A DNA stretch of 64,000 bases from the NCBI GenBank assembly GCA_029204225.1, contig CM055112.1, positions 24,492,693 through 24,556,692 on the forward strand, written 5' to 3'. The stretch comes from Diphasiastrum complanatum. Lineage: Eukaryota; Streptophyta; Lycopodiopsida; Lycopodiales; Lycopodiaceae. Below the pieces are notes generated by a model. It was not told the DNA's origin. It was given only the letters and a program-made list of their open reading frames with translations, and searched no databases. Below are positions 32,435 to 43,590 of the stretch, one piece after another. A program made the position numbers and the translations under genes. Position 1 is the first letter of the stretch. Every line of letters starts with the position of its first letter.

Positions 32435-34600
32435 CTAATACAAATCCTGTCGTAGTATAAACATCTCTCGTATCATGAGTGCCGCGCATCGGGAATCCTC
32501 ATAAGCTATGAGCGATCGTAAGGTGACAGGTGTGTCTCGGAACAAACAGTGGTATCTCCCTTTGATCTCGTAATATACCGGGCACCTAAAGATAAAGTGC
32601 TCCTCTGACTCCACCTCCTCTAAAGAGCATAACTGGCAAATTTGCTCCTCTCTCGGGGTACCCTGGAATCTACCAGTCTCAATAGCCAACTGATGTGATG
32701 ATACACGGAGCTGTCCCAATGTAAATCTGAGGCAATGTGATAGTCTCGAGTCCAAATAATGCGGTAAGACCGGGAACCCTGCTATGTCAAGCTCAATAAA
32801 ATGAGTCCAGTAGTAGCCGGGTTTCACCCCAAGCTGTCGCCCCCAAGTACGGTCGAGATATGCCCGATATAAGATGCGCCTGATATACTGATGAGTACCT
32901 GAGGGGAGCTTTGTAATGGAGATACCAAATGACTCAAGGAGGAAATGGGATGCCTGAGAGAACCACGATAGTCGATAACCCTGATCATGTAGAAAGTGTG
33001 AGGAGACAAGTGCTGTCTGTGTATATCTCATATCCTCATCGGGCAGAGCCTGGATTCTCTGAATGTATGTGATAAGCTGAAACGCGGCATATATCTGAAT
33101 GGGTGGAACGGCAAACTCTGCAAGAAGGATCTCATGTGGAACCAAGGGCTTCGCTCGAATCATACGAGCTAACATGGTGGTCTGCAATCGTGAAATGCTG
33201 GCCCAATGTGATGAAGGGAGGCTGGTGCACCATGTCTCTGCTGCATATAAGGCTGTGGGGGTGACAATAGTATCAAAGAGTCTACACTTACTGCGAACAT
33301 CTCGGATGAGCTTCCTGAAACAGAACCGCTCAAGCTGAACAAGAGAGGAATGCCCCTTCCCAAGTCGGGTGGTGGCAGCTTGCCGCATGCTGAAGGTAGG
33401 ACCAGAGAAGAGTATCCCCAAATAGGTATAAGAGGAAACTACCTCTAAGGCCTGTCCATCTAGGATGAGCTCCTGGCGCTGCATGAAGGCTCGAGAAGTG
33501 TTGAAGACCATAACCTTGGTCTTCGCAGTGTTCACCCCCAACCCCCATCTGGTACAAAATCCCTGTAAACAATCCAGCTGCCTCTGCAAACCCTCTCTGG
33601 TCGGGGATACTAGTACTACATCATCCGCATAAAGGAGAATAACAATCAGAATGGTGCCAAGTCTACAGCCACCCCCGCCACACTGTGAGATGACTCGCTC
33701 TAACTCATCGAGATACAATCCAAAGAGAACCGGTGAAAGAGAGCACCCCTGTTTCACCCCAATGGTGCTCCAAATGTGATCGGATAAGCCACTGCTATGT
33801 CGGAAACATCCCAAGACCTTCTCATAAAGAGCCATCACTGCTAAAACAATATCTGTGGAGAAACCAAGGTCACGAAGTCTCTGAATGAGCAGGGAGCGTG
33901 GTACAGAATCGAAGGCCTTCCTGAAATCTACAAAACAGCAGTAAAGCCTCTCTTTCCTGTACTTAGCTTCCTCGATCAAGGCTCGAAGTGTACAAATATG
34001 GTCAGTGGTAGAATAATGAGATCGGGAACTTGCATGCTCCAATGCACGTAATCTCCGAGCTTCCGCCTCTGAACTCACTGCAGACTGGAGTATGGTACCA
34101 TAGAGCTTCGTGAGAACATGTCCGATTGTGATGGTGCGGTAATTACCAGGAATCATGGGATCACCATTTTTATGAATAGGGTGGATGATGTTGGTGCACC
34201 AGGATGAGGGGAAACCAGAGACAACGGCGGAATTGAGGAGAGTGGCTAGTGTGGGAGCAAGGAGGTCGGAAGCATGGGTTAGGAGTTCAGATTCAAGGTC
34301 TTCGATATCTCTTGCTTTATGGGACTTCATTCTCTTGATGTCCGTAAGTACCATGTCAGATGTGAAGAAGGTGAACTCAGAGGGGCGTGGGGAGATAGAG
34401 ATGGGTGCGTCAGTGGATATGGTATATAGTTTGGTAGCGTATTCGGTCCATATGCGAAGGTCATCCAGGAGGGGTGGTGGAGCACGAGGGATAAACTCAC
34501 GCCAAAAGGCGCCTGAAGAGGAACTGAAGAGAAGATCAACAAGACGCGTTTCTTCGGAGTCATCATATATACGCTTTTTTCGGCGGAGTGTGTGACGGGT
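32435..34600 (-). CDS. LINE ORF2-type reverse transcriptase, almost intact
   Basis: The frame is open without a stop to 32,435. From the 5' side: the linker LRRKKRIYDDSEETRLVDLL, RT entry WCTNIIHPIHKNGDPMIPGN and YRTITIGHVLTKLYGTIL, LYCCFVDFRKAFDSVPRSLL, the block GVKQGCSLSPVLFGLYLDEL, and the catalytic LLYADDVVLVS (about 33,630). A thumb/connection part has KTKVMVFNTSRAF and YTYLGILFSG. The C-terminal zinc finger is CQLCSLEEVESEEHFIFRC (C-x2-C-x8-H-x4-C). Upstream of about 34,600 the matching linker (PWYDAECRSLRQLV) is in another frame, so there is one frameshift. The apparent Leu-Ser start over the CT repeat is an artefact. The RT pattern is unlike common angiosperm L1. Confidence 0.88.
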   Translation of the reverse strand, partial: TRHTLRRKKRIYDDSEETRLVDLLFSSSSGAFWREFIPRAPPPLLDDLRIWTEYATKLYTISTDAPISISPRPSEFTFFTSDMVLTDIKRMKSHKARDIEDLESELLTHASDLLAPTLATLLNSAVVSGFPSSWCTNIIHPIHKNGDPMIPGNYRTITIGHVLTKLYGTILQSAVSSEAEARRLRALEHASSRSHYSTTDHICTLRALIEEAKYRKERLYCCFVDFRKAFDSVPRSLLIQRLRDLGFSTDIVLAVMALYEKVLGCFRHSSGLSDHIWSTIGVKQGCSLSPVLFGLYLDELERVISQCGGGGCRLGTILIVILLYADDVVLVSPTREGLQRQLDCLQGFCTRWGLGVNTAKTKVMVFNTSRAFMQRQELILDGQALEVVSSYTYLGILFSGPTFSMRQAATTRLGKGHSSLVQLERFCFRKLIRDVRSKCRLFDTIVTPTALYAAETWCTSLPSSHWASISRLQTTMLARMIRAKPLVPHEILLAEFAVPPIQIYAAFQLITYIQRIQALPDEDMRYTQTALVSSHFLHDQGYRLSWFSQASHFLLESFGISITKLPSGTHQYIRRILYRAYLDRTWGRQLGVKPGYYWTHFIELDIAGFPVLPHYLDSRLSHCLRFTLGQLRVSSHQLAIETGRFQGTPREEQICQLCSLEEVESEEHFIFRCPVYYEIKGRYHCLFRDTPVTLRSLIAYEDSRCAALMIREMFILRQDLY

Positions 34601-35033
34601 AAGAGCGCCTGGCGGAGTGGAGGAGATGAGGATCGTGAGTGCGGGCATGGGTGACAAGCTGACGAAGAGAGCGACATTCAGCATCATACCACGGGGGGTG
34701 TGGGGGTCGTATCGATGAGGAGCGGGTGCCTCTGCTTTTATGGGGTTTAGATGGAAAAGCAAGGGAAGTAGTGGTATGAAGAGAAGTGCTAAGAAAGGCA
34801 GCTTGAGTCTAAATCCGGAGATGGTGTGGGTGGGGCCCCGGGGCACTCCTGAACCCGGGGACCCCAAATCCCTAGCACTGGGAGCTACTAGGTGCACTGT
34901 CAAGAAAACGCACTCGTTCATCTCGGTAAATGACTCGTCTGCCAGACTCACGGGCTGCCTGAAAGGCCTTACGCCTCTCCTGTACCTGGATATATGTGAG
35001 GTCGTCGTCGTCCATATATGTGAGGTCGTCGTC

Positions 35034-36156
<1,123 letters not shown>

Positions 36157-36221
36157 CCCCTCCGATGCATAAAGCGTTGTCCTCAACATACATTTCTCAA
36201 ATAATCTTTTAAAATTTATGA

Positions 36222-36790
36222 ATATTCTTGGAAAAGTTCTTCTTCCATCCATCTTGCATCCGTAGTAGGACAATTTTTAAACTTGAGGAGGTATAACCCT
36301 TTCTTCCAGTTCTGGTTTTGTGCATCAAGATTTGCTTAGGTTGAAGGATTTCTTCGGTTCCTTGAACTTCTAGAGGTTCGGAATCTGTAAGTCTTTTAGG
36401 TATTGGACCATAGAATTTCTTTAGTAAGCTTACATGGAATTTTTCATGGATTTTCCAAGTAGTAGGTAAGTCAAGTTCACATGTAACCTCATTGATTACT
36501 TTCTTGACTTTAAAAGGTCCATACTACTTTTGGGCTAGTTTTGGGTATAGTTTCATACTTCCCTTCTTTTTCTTGAGCCTTTTCTTTTCAAATTTTAGGA
36601 GAACTAGTTCCCCTTCTTCGTACTTGATTGCCCTCTGATGCAAATTGCGCTTTTCTGTTGTTTTTGTTGTGCACTTGCGATGGATTGCTGAACCTTCGAA
36701 AAGGTGTCTTGATAATCCTACACAAATTCATCTGAGGCAAAAATCTTTTCTTTAGTCCTTAATTCAGGAGGTACCATAGGTTTTCCATAC
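36222..36790 (-). pseudogene. Gypsy integrase tail and chromodomain, frameshifted
   Basis: After several stops the minus strand reads the integrase C-terminal block (VTCELDLPTTWKIHEKFHVS, then LLKKFYGPIPKRL) and a chromodomain: TEEILQPKQIL, then, in a second frame, YLLKFKNCPTTDARWMEEEL. The aromatic/acidic pattern K-F-K-N-C-P-x4-RWMEEE matches the divergent chromodomain of chromovirus integrases that may steer insertion to heterochromatin. Confidence 0.7.
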
Positions 36791-36791
36791 A

Positions 36792-37349
36792 TTACTTCAA
36801 AATGCACTTTACCAGTAGAAGAATGAATTGTGTTATTTTATTGTAAGCAAATTCTAGAATAGGGAGATAGTGTTCCCATTGAGGCTTTTGATCACTTACA
36901 TAACTTCTCAACAAGTCTATGATGGTTCGATTAGTAAACTCACTTTGACCATCTGTTTGGGGGTGGAAGGAAGAAGAGATTTTTAGAGTCGTTCCCAAGT
37001 TATCAAAAAGGGCTCTCCAAAAATTGCTAGTGAATCTTGTATCTCGATCAGATACTATACTCTTGGGTAAGCCATGAAGTCTAAAGATATGACGGATAAA
37101 CAAATGAGTAGCTTTAGGTCCTTTTAGCTTTTTCTTACAGGGAATAAAATGAGCTTGTTTGCTAAATCTATCAATGACAGTCCATGTCATCTCACTCCCA
37201 TTTTTGGTTTTAGGAAACCCAGAGACAAAGTCCATGGTGATATGTTCCCAGGGAGATTCAGGAATAGGCAAGGGATGAAGTAATCCTGGAGTTTTTAATC
37301 CTCGCTCGTCCTTATTATGTTGACATATTGGACCCCCTATGTCGTGCAT
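36792..37349 (-). pseudogene. Gypsy integrase core
   Basis: An open 185-codon block with the complete D,D,E set: HITMDFVSGFP, SIVSDRDTRFTSNFW, and HPQTDGQSEFTNRTI. Just upstream the zinc-binding part is scarred: HSPPYARHRG keeps the two histidines, but the region leading to the C-x2-C pair is shortened to GGPICQHNKDERG. The end drifts out of frame at about 36,820. Confidence 0.85.
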
Positions 37350-38673
37350 AGGGTGGACTATGGGTTTCTTGAAGGATCTTGGTTCTAAATGCTATGGGAA
37401 TACATAGCTTATCTTCTTTGAATAAATATCCTTCTTTCAAAACATAGTCTTTATGACTTTGATTTCTTTCAAGTATTTCAAAGATATGCTGGAAGTCTAG
37501 ATCACTAGCATACATACTTTTTATAGAACATTCATGATATGCTAGGGAAATATGGTTGACTTTGGGGATTCTCGATAATGCATCGACGACCTTATTATCC
37601 TTTCCCATATGATGAAGTAACTAAAAATGGAAGGTACTAAGGTAGTTAGCCCATTTTAGATGTTTTTCTCGAATTAATTGTTGGGTGAGAAAATACCTAA
37701 GGCTTTGATGATCTGTTTTAACTACAAAATCATTTCCTAGAAGATAGTGCTTCCACAACTTAAGGGCATGAATAATGGTAAAAAGTTCCTTTTCATATAT
37801 ATCATACTGTACTTCTGCCCCTTGAAGTCGTCTACTTTCAAAGGCTACAACATGACCTTCTTGGTTTAGGACTGCCCCAATACAGTCAAGACTTGCGTCT
37901 ACTTCCACAAAGAAAGGCTTATGAAGGTCGGGAATGATAAGGACGGGTCCCGTGGTAAGGGCATGCTTTAAAGTATCAAAGGCATTTTGCTCTTTCTTAT
38001 ACCAATGGAATTTTATCCTCTTCTTAGTGAGTTCATGTAGTGGTGAGGCTATATGAGCAAAATGGCGAATAAATTTTCTATAGTAGGAACATAAGCCTAG
38101 AAAAGACCGAACTTCATGAATATTTCTGGGTTTAGGCCAGTCTTGTATGGCTTTAATCTCTGAAGGGTCCATTTGGATTCCCTCCTTAGAAATCATATGT
38201 CCTAAGAAATGTATCTTCTCTAGGAAGAATTCACTTTTCTTTTCTTTAATAAGAAGTGAGTTTTCTTGTAGGGTTCTAAAGACGATATCTAGATGTCTTT
38301 TATGTTCTTCTTCATTTGCACTGAAGACTAAGATATCATCAAAGAATGTTCCTACAAAACGTCTATGGGGTCGAAAGACTCGTTCCATCATTCTATTGAA
38401 TGTTGCGGGAGCATTAGTAAGACCAAATGGTATCACTAAAAATTCATAAAGGCCAGAGTTAGTCTTGAAAGCAGTTTTATGGACATCTTCAGGTGCTACT
38501 CGGATTTGGTGGTATCCACTTGTTAAATCTATTCTAGTAAAGATATAAGATCCATTTATCCTATCCATAATGTCATCTATTCTTGGAATGTGAAAACGGT
38601 TCTTAACTATAATCTTGTTCAGAACCTGATAGTCCACACACATTCTAAAACTCCCGTCTTTCTTTTGTACCAA
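37315..38673 (-). pseudogene. Gypsy reverse transcriptase and RNase H
   Basis: A 350-codon open block: MVQKKDGSFRMCVDYQVLNK, DIMDRINGSYIFTRIDLTSG, AFKTNSGLYEFLVIPFGLTN, and the active site FFDDILVFS (usual Y-x-D-D here F-F-D-D). RNase H follows, PFFVEVDASLDCIGAVLNQEG, YDIYEKELFTIIHALKLWKHYL, TDHQSLRYFL. A stop at 37,621 separates it from GKDNKVVDALSR and the integrase N-terminus. The start of RT (before 38,673) is in another frame. Chromovirus-type RT. Confidence 0.9.
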
Positions 38674-38831
38674 AAGTACAGGAGAGCAATAGGGGGAATT
38701 ATTGGGTTTTATAAGGCCTTACTCTAACAAGTCATTAATTCGCTTAGAATTTCTTGTTGTTGGGAATGGCTTACCCTATTGGGAGGTCTATTGGGTATGG
38801 AACTTTCAGGAATGATGTCTATCATATGATC

Positions 38832-39271
38832 TTAAGGTCTTTCAGGAGGTAAGGACTTTGGTAGCTCATTAGAAAAACAAGAAGAATACTTTAATAAAAA
38901 GTTTTTTCTACTTTTGTCCAAAGAATGTGCATTTCCATGAACATCATCATTCATACTTTGAACAAATAACAAGTAAGAAAATACCGCTCTCTTTAGTACT
39001 TTTGCTACTTGAATATGGCTTACCAAAGGAATTGTTTCGCCACTATGCCCTGCATGCACACTAATGGCTTTACCTTTGTACTTCCACGAGAGCAAATGCT
39101 TATTGTAGTCCACAAGAGGATTGTGCATTTTGTGCCAAGGCATGCCTAATATTACATCTACTCCCTGCAAAGGTCCTACCATGAATTCTATAGGTTCATA
39201 GTAGTTGGAGATTTGGAGTTTAAGTTTTCCAACTACAGGGTAAATGTTCGCATCACCATCAACAAAAGCAC
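38832..39271 (-). pseudogene. Gypsy protease C-terminal part and RT linker
   Basis: Continues the protease after the Copia-B insertion: AFVDGDANIYPVVGKLKLQ, then YYEPIEFMVGPLQGVDVILG and MPWHKMHNPLVDY, typical of the second half of Gypsy retropepsins (the I-L-G-M-x-W block). It ends in the linker before RT (ELPKSLPPERP), followed by a stop. Confidence 0.8.
39267..39271. repeat. Target-site duplication of Copia-B, left (AGCAC)
   Basis: AGCAC immediately before the left LTR. The same five bases follow the right LTR at 43,225-43,229, which is the size typical of Copia integrases. Confidence 0.9.
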
Positions 39272-39702
39272 TGTAGGAATCCAGAATCAAGACTATTCAT
39301 TAACACAAAGTATTCTCAAAGAGAATAGAGAGATGGTTAGATGACCCTCTTGTAGAAACTTGTGGACAGCCAATATGAACAGTAGATTGCTTAACAAAAG
39401 TGTGTATCATACAAATGAATGGCTACATATAAGTAGTCCAAGATGGCTATCTACCTTCATGACTGTTGGCTGTCCAATAACTTGACTAATGGCTATCTAG
39501 CTACCATAAGTTACATAAAATAATTAAGTACCCCAAATAACAAGTTAGGTACTTAATTCACATGTATAGGCCCCTAGTGGACCCACGAGTCCCTACAAGT
39601 TAGTTGGGCCTAAAATATAAATGACCATGGTTACACAGATCTCGACCTTTTGGGTCATAGTAACCTATGGCTTCTACATCATTTACATTTATTATTCTAA
39701 CA
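39272..39702 (-). repeat. Copia-B 3' LTR
   Basis: 431 bp, starting TGTAGGAATCC and ending ATTCTAACA as read on the plus strand. Compared with the 5' LTR I count six substitutions and one single-base indel, about 1.4 percent, indicating a fairly recent insertion. Confidence 0.92.
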
Positions 39703-39710
39703 CCCTCCTT
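39703..39710 (-). other. Copia-B polypurine tract
   Basis: AAGGAGGG on the minus strand, directly inside the 3' LTR. Identical to that of Copia-A at 29,908. Confidence 0.85.
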
Positions 39711-40718
39711 AAATGAAAATGACATGTAGAAATGACATGTATTCACTAAGTAAGAAAATCAGCATGTTGCTTTAAATTTAAAGCTTCACAAAGAGCTTTA
39801 AATCGAACTCTAGGCAATGCCTTAGTGAACACATCTGCAATATTATCCTCCGTGGGACAATATTCAAGCGTGATGTTGCCAACCATGATGGGCAGCCAAA
39901 GCAGTGACTATCCTTACGGTAGTTATTCGTGCGGTAGGTGCAAAAGTTTCCTCGTAATCAATGCCCTCCTTTTGCGCATAACCTTTGGCAACAAGTCTTG
40001 CCTTGTACCTTTCAACAGTACCATCGGACTTGTACTTGATCTTATAAACCCATTTACAGCCAATTGCTTTCTTTCCATGTGGAAGATCAACAAGAACCCA
40101 TGTTTGGTTCTTTATGAGTGAGTCATACTCCTCTTTCATCGCGTCCTCCCAACATTTTACTCCTCTGGCCTTCTCATAAAAAACAGGTTCTATTGCACTA
40201 TCCTCAATAGATGTAAGAGCAAAATCAGAAAAATCAGCAAATTCTACTGATTTAGATGAGGCACGAGTCTTCCCTTCATAGAAGCGGTTCACTTTGCTGT
40301 CCTGCAAAGTTTGCAACAGCCATTTAGGGACTGGTTTAGGCTGTCCAACAGCCTTACTTCGATCAACGCTTTGCTGTCCAAAGTGATCTGAACTGTCAAC
40401 ACTTTGCTGTCCAAAGTGCTCCGAAATTGGACTATGCTGTCCAAAGTTTTCAGCAGGCCGTTCCTTTTCATAAATCTGCTTCTCTTGATAAATTATGGGC
40501 TGTTCGCTTGAAGAACCAGTGGGCTGTCCATTAGAGGATGATGGCAGTCCCTCCTCTTCAACATTAGATGGTGATACCAAATCTGGAAACACTTCGACAT
40601 AGTCATCTTGGGGGATGTCCCCTTTCATGACATGAATGGGCGCAAGATCATAGTTCTTCTTCTCATCAAAATGAACATCACGACTCACTATGATTTTGTT
40701 AGTATCCACATTAAACAA
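39711..40718 (-). pseudogene. Copia-B linker, RT start and RNase H tail
   Basis: An open frame from the integrase exit ([18 protein letters not shown]) through a linker with FGQH/FGQQ/FGQQ/VGQP motifs, then RT entry [36 protein letters not shown] and [19 protein letters not shown]. It jumps at LAAHHGW (about 39,880) straight to the RNase H tail EYCPTEDNIADVFTKALPR. The catalytic V-D-D and most of RNase H are deleted. Confidence 0.88.
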
Positions 40719-41565
40719 CCTAATGTAGCAACAAGACCAAAGGATGTCAAAGCTTTAGGTTCATAAATATCCAACAAAAACAAACCTCCTCGCAATGTTC
40801 CCGAAGCAACAATTAAAAGTGATTTCTTTGGGTCTTTTATAAGACATTTGTCTTCTTTAAATTCTACAATCAATCCTTGATTCATGATTGTAGAGACCGA
40901 AATGAGATTTTTCTTAATCTTAGAAACATAAAGTACATTTCAAATGTACTTTTCTTCTCCATTGGGAAGAATGAGTGGTATAGATCCAATGCCTTCAATT
41001 GGATAGGAGGTGTTGTCAACACCTTGAACCTTGCTTCCATCTTTGATTTTCATAAGCTTTGTGAAGACGTCTCTATGGTGAGTCATATGGCGTGTAGCTC
41101 CGCTATCAATCACCCAATCAATGGAAGAAAAAACAGCAACCTGCAAAGCTGAAGTAGTGCTGTTTTCTGCTGAAAAACCAGCAGGTCGAGAAGTGGTAGA
41201 AATCTCATTTTGATTAGAAATGAGATTGTTAGTGATAAAAGCAAAATCACCATTGAAAGAATCATCCTCCTTTTGATGTTCTAATGAAATCATGGCTGTA
41301 TTTGTATCAATACCTTTCTCTTTATCCTTAGTAAGCTTCTTCCTACATTCCTTTATGTGGTGCCCAAACTTTTTACAATAATGGCACTTACCCTTCTTTT
41401 TGGATCCTTGATCTTGGCCTTCCTTGGATTTTTGATCCTTGGAAGAAGAAGGCTTACCTTTCCACTTGCCCTTGCCTTTGCCTTTGGTGAAGAAGGCTTG
41501 ATCTTCTTGTTCACCAAAATTAATCCTTGTTTGCTCTTCTTGGAGAAGTAAGCCAACAAGCTCTT
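40719..41565 (-). pseudogene. Copia-B gag C-terminus and protease
   Basis: Zinc knuckle CHYCKKFGHHIKEC (about 41,345-41,390), then protease IDWVIDSGATRHMTHHRD, YPIEGIGSIPLILPNGEEKY, a stop near 40,938, then VSTIMNQGLIVEFKEDKCLI. It ends at LTSFGLVAT, where the entire pre-integrase/integrase is missing and the frame runs into LFNVDTNK out of register. Confidence 0.85.
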
Positions 41566-42161
41566 CAAAAGGAGATTTGCTGTCCCCTAAGAGATATGCT
41601 TAAAGTAGACACAAATGGAAGATAGGAATGAGGAAGTGAATTAAGAGTAATTGAAACAAATTGAGAGTTCTCGACAATTTCGTCAATGCTAAGAAGCTCT
41701 TCACGAAGATCCTTGATCTTCATTAAGTGATTTGAAAGCGTATCACCCTCTTGCATCTTCAATGTTGAGAGTTGATTACGTAGAAAAAGCACTTTCGCCA
41801 TATTCTTCACTTGGAACATCTTGGCAAGTACTTCCCAAGCACTCTTGGAAGTCTTGCATGATCGAATGTGAGGTAGGATTGATCTCTTCACGGATAGCGC
41901 TATGACCGAATGTGCTTGTGCGTCACGTCGATCCCACTTCTTTTGTTCTTCGGAAGACACCTCCACATTTGTTGAAGAAGTAGCTCTTGACGGTGTAGTA
42001 GGTGCCAAACTAGGTGGCCTCTCTTCATCACCACTTACAACTTCAAACAAACCTTTAGCAATAAGGAGGTTTTTGATCATGTAGCACCACAAAGAGAAAT
42101 TAGTTCCATCCAACCTATCTTCATTGAACAAAGAACCTATAGATTCAGATTCTTTAGCCAT
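41565..42161 (-). CDS. Copia-B gag, N-terminal part, open
   Basis: A 198-codon uninterrupted frame: MAKESESIGSLFNEDRLDGT, FSLWCYMIKNLLIAKGLFEV, KKWDRRDAQAHSVIALSVKR, AKVLFLRNQLSTLKMQEGD, FVSITLNSLPHSYLP. It is very close to Copia-A gag but without its early frameshifts. A frame change near 41,570 separates it from the knuckle part. Confidence 0.85.
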   Translation of the reverse strand: MAKESESIGSLFNEDRLDGTNFSLWCYMIKNLLIAKGLFEVVSGDEERPPSLAPTTPSRATSSTNVEVSSEEQKKWDRRDAQAHSVIALSVKRSILPHIRSCKTSKSAWEVLAKMFQVKNMAKVLFLRNQLSTLKMQEGDTLSNHLMKIKDLREELLSIDEIVENSQFVSITLNSLPHSYLPFVSTLSISLRGQQISF

Positions 42162-42782
42162 TTCTGAAAATTCAGCTAATAGTAGATGGGAAAAACAGAT
42201 TCTAGGCCAAAATCTAGTAAAAAATCAGCAAGATCAAAGCTGAATTAATGAGCACTATAGATTGCAATACACCACATGCAATAGCTCATTCACAAGAAGA
42301 TATAGGTGGCTGTATTTTGCTGAAATAACAGAATACTAACTAATATGCAGGCTTCCAATGAAGCCAAAACCACAACCAGAACTTTTGTGGTAAAATGGTG
42401 TGCACTCAATGTGCTAATGGAGCAGATGGTAGGACCTTCTTCCAGGCTCAAAAACAGAAAAATTTCAGCCACTAAAAATGTGTCAAAAACACATTTGTCT
42501 TCAAGGTAGATGGGCGCCCTCCTCCAAGAAGAAAATCTGAAATTTGAAGCATGCAATCTGATTTCAATAACATGAAAACTAGTTGAGCATGGGCGCCCTA
42601 CTGCTGGCTCCCAAATGAGTGGAGGTTCCAAGCTTCTCCCTGCAATTTCCTGCACAAAAAACAAGGAGCGAACAGTTCTCTCTCCACAAAAATCAGATAA
42701 ATTCTGATTTTTATGAACCAAAAGAGGAGAAATGTGGCTGCCTATTGGGTGCCTTCCAACAAGCAATCAATTCTGAAAAATA
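42162..42782 (-). other. Copia-B leader
   Basis: About 620 bp between the primer-binding site and gag. It contains GGGCGCCC words (e.g. near 42,512 and 42,590) shared with the leader of Copia-A. A 158-codon frame is present by chance and shows no domain. Confidence 0.6.
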
Positions 42783-42794
42783 GCTTCGATACCA
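42783..42794 (-). other. Copia-B primer-binding site
   Basis: Minus strand TGGTATCGAAGC, one or two changes from TGGTATCAGAGC, directly abutting the 5' LTR. Confidence 0.8.
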
Positions 42795-43224
42795 TGTAGG
42801 AATCCAGAATCAAGACTATTCATTAACACAAAGTATTCTCAAAGAGAAGAGAGAGATGGTTAGATGACCCTCTTGTAGAAACTTGTGGACAGCCAATATG
42901 AACAATAGATTGCTTAACAAAGTGTGTATCATACAAATGAATGGCTACATATAAGTAGTCCAAGATGGCTATCTACCTTCATGACTGTTGGCTGTCCAAT
43001 AACTTGACAAATGGCTATCTAGCTACCATAAGCTACATAAAATAATCAAGTACCCCAAATAACAAGTTAGGTACTTAATTCACATTTATAGGCCCCTAGT
43101 GGACCCACGAGTCCCTACAAGTTAGTTGGGCCTAAAATATAAATGACCATGGTTACACAGATCTCGACCTTTTGGGTCATAGTAACCTATGGCTTCTACA
43201 TCATTTACATTTATTATTCTAACA
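42795..43224 (-). repeat. Copia-B 5' LTR
   Basis: 430 bp, same ends as the 3' LTR. Bounded on the right by target duplication AGCAC (43,225-43,229). Confidence 0.92.
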
Positions 43225-43590
43225 AGCACCTTAAGCCTTAAGCATAGATTCAGTAAAAGAATCAACTCCTATCTCTTGTGCCAGCTTAAAAGAGATGAAA
43301 TTATGAGAGGAACCTGCATCAAAGAGAATTAGACAAAGCTTGTTATGGACTTGTCCCCAAGTTTTGAGAAGGTCATGGGTTTGAGTGTCTTCAATGCTTT
43401 GTACGGCCACTTGCTTTCCTTCATCTGCATTTGAAGCTTTGGCATTTTTGAGGGGGCATTTGAAGAAAAGGTGTCCCTTTTCTTCCTTCCTAGCGATAGT
43501 TCTTTGGAAAGGCGTTGAGTCTTTTCTTTTGGATTTTGAGTTGTGGGAGGTTCCATACCAAACTGTGAAGTCGAAGTGAAGGTCACCTAA
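43225..43590 (-). pseudogene. Gypsy gag end and protease N-terminal part
   Basis: Minus strand: a degenerate knuckle (EEKGHLFFKCPLKNAK; the first two cysteines are lost), VHNKLCLILFDAGSSHNFIS with the protease active-site D-A-G-S, and KLAQEIGVDSFTESMLKA, at which point Copia-B is inserted. The rest of the protease resumes left of Copia-B at 39,266. Confidence 0.75.

Larger units (their letters stand above)
31936..35033 (-). mobile_element. LINE (non-LTR) element, RT-containing segment
   Basis: Minus-strand non-LTR retrotransposon. It runs from the (AT)n(GA)n tract at 35,034-35,160 to a GA-rich tract at about 31,907-31,935. The reverse transcriptase and C-terminal zinc finger are nearly intact. 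The endonuclease is absent on this segment but appears at 44,381-44,985 in the same orientation, on the far side of the Gypsy element. No poly(A) tail is visible at the 3' end; AATAAAG occurs 7 bp inside it. Confidence 0.85.
39272..43224 (-). mobile_element. Copia-B, LTR-complete but internally deleted element
   Basis: 3,953 bp, bounded by two LTRs (39,272-39,702 and 42,795-43,224) and a 5-bp duplication AGCAC. The primer-binding site TGGTATCGAAGC abuts the 5' LTR and the polypurine tract AAGGAGGG abuts the 3' LTR. The inside encodes gag, protease, then a scar where pre-integrase and integrase are missing, a linker and RT start, then a second scar removing most of RT and RNase H. It lies within the protease region of the Gypsy element, so it is the youngest layer. 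It could move only with enzymes from a relative such as Copia-A. Confidence 0.93.

Noticed and set aside
34185..34595. 136-codon plus-strand frame
   Set aside because: Antisense to the LINE reverse transcriptase region, with no domain of its own.
42290..42766. 158-codon minus-strand frame
   Set aside because: Lies entirely in the Copia-B leader between primer-binding site and gag and has no recognisable domain. The Copia-A leader shares words with it but not an open frame.
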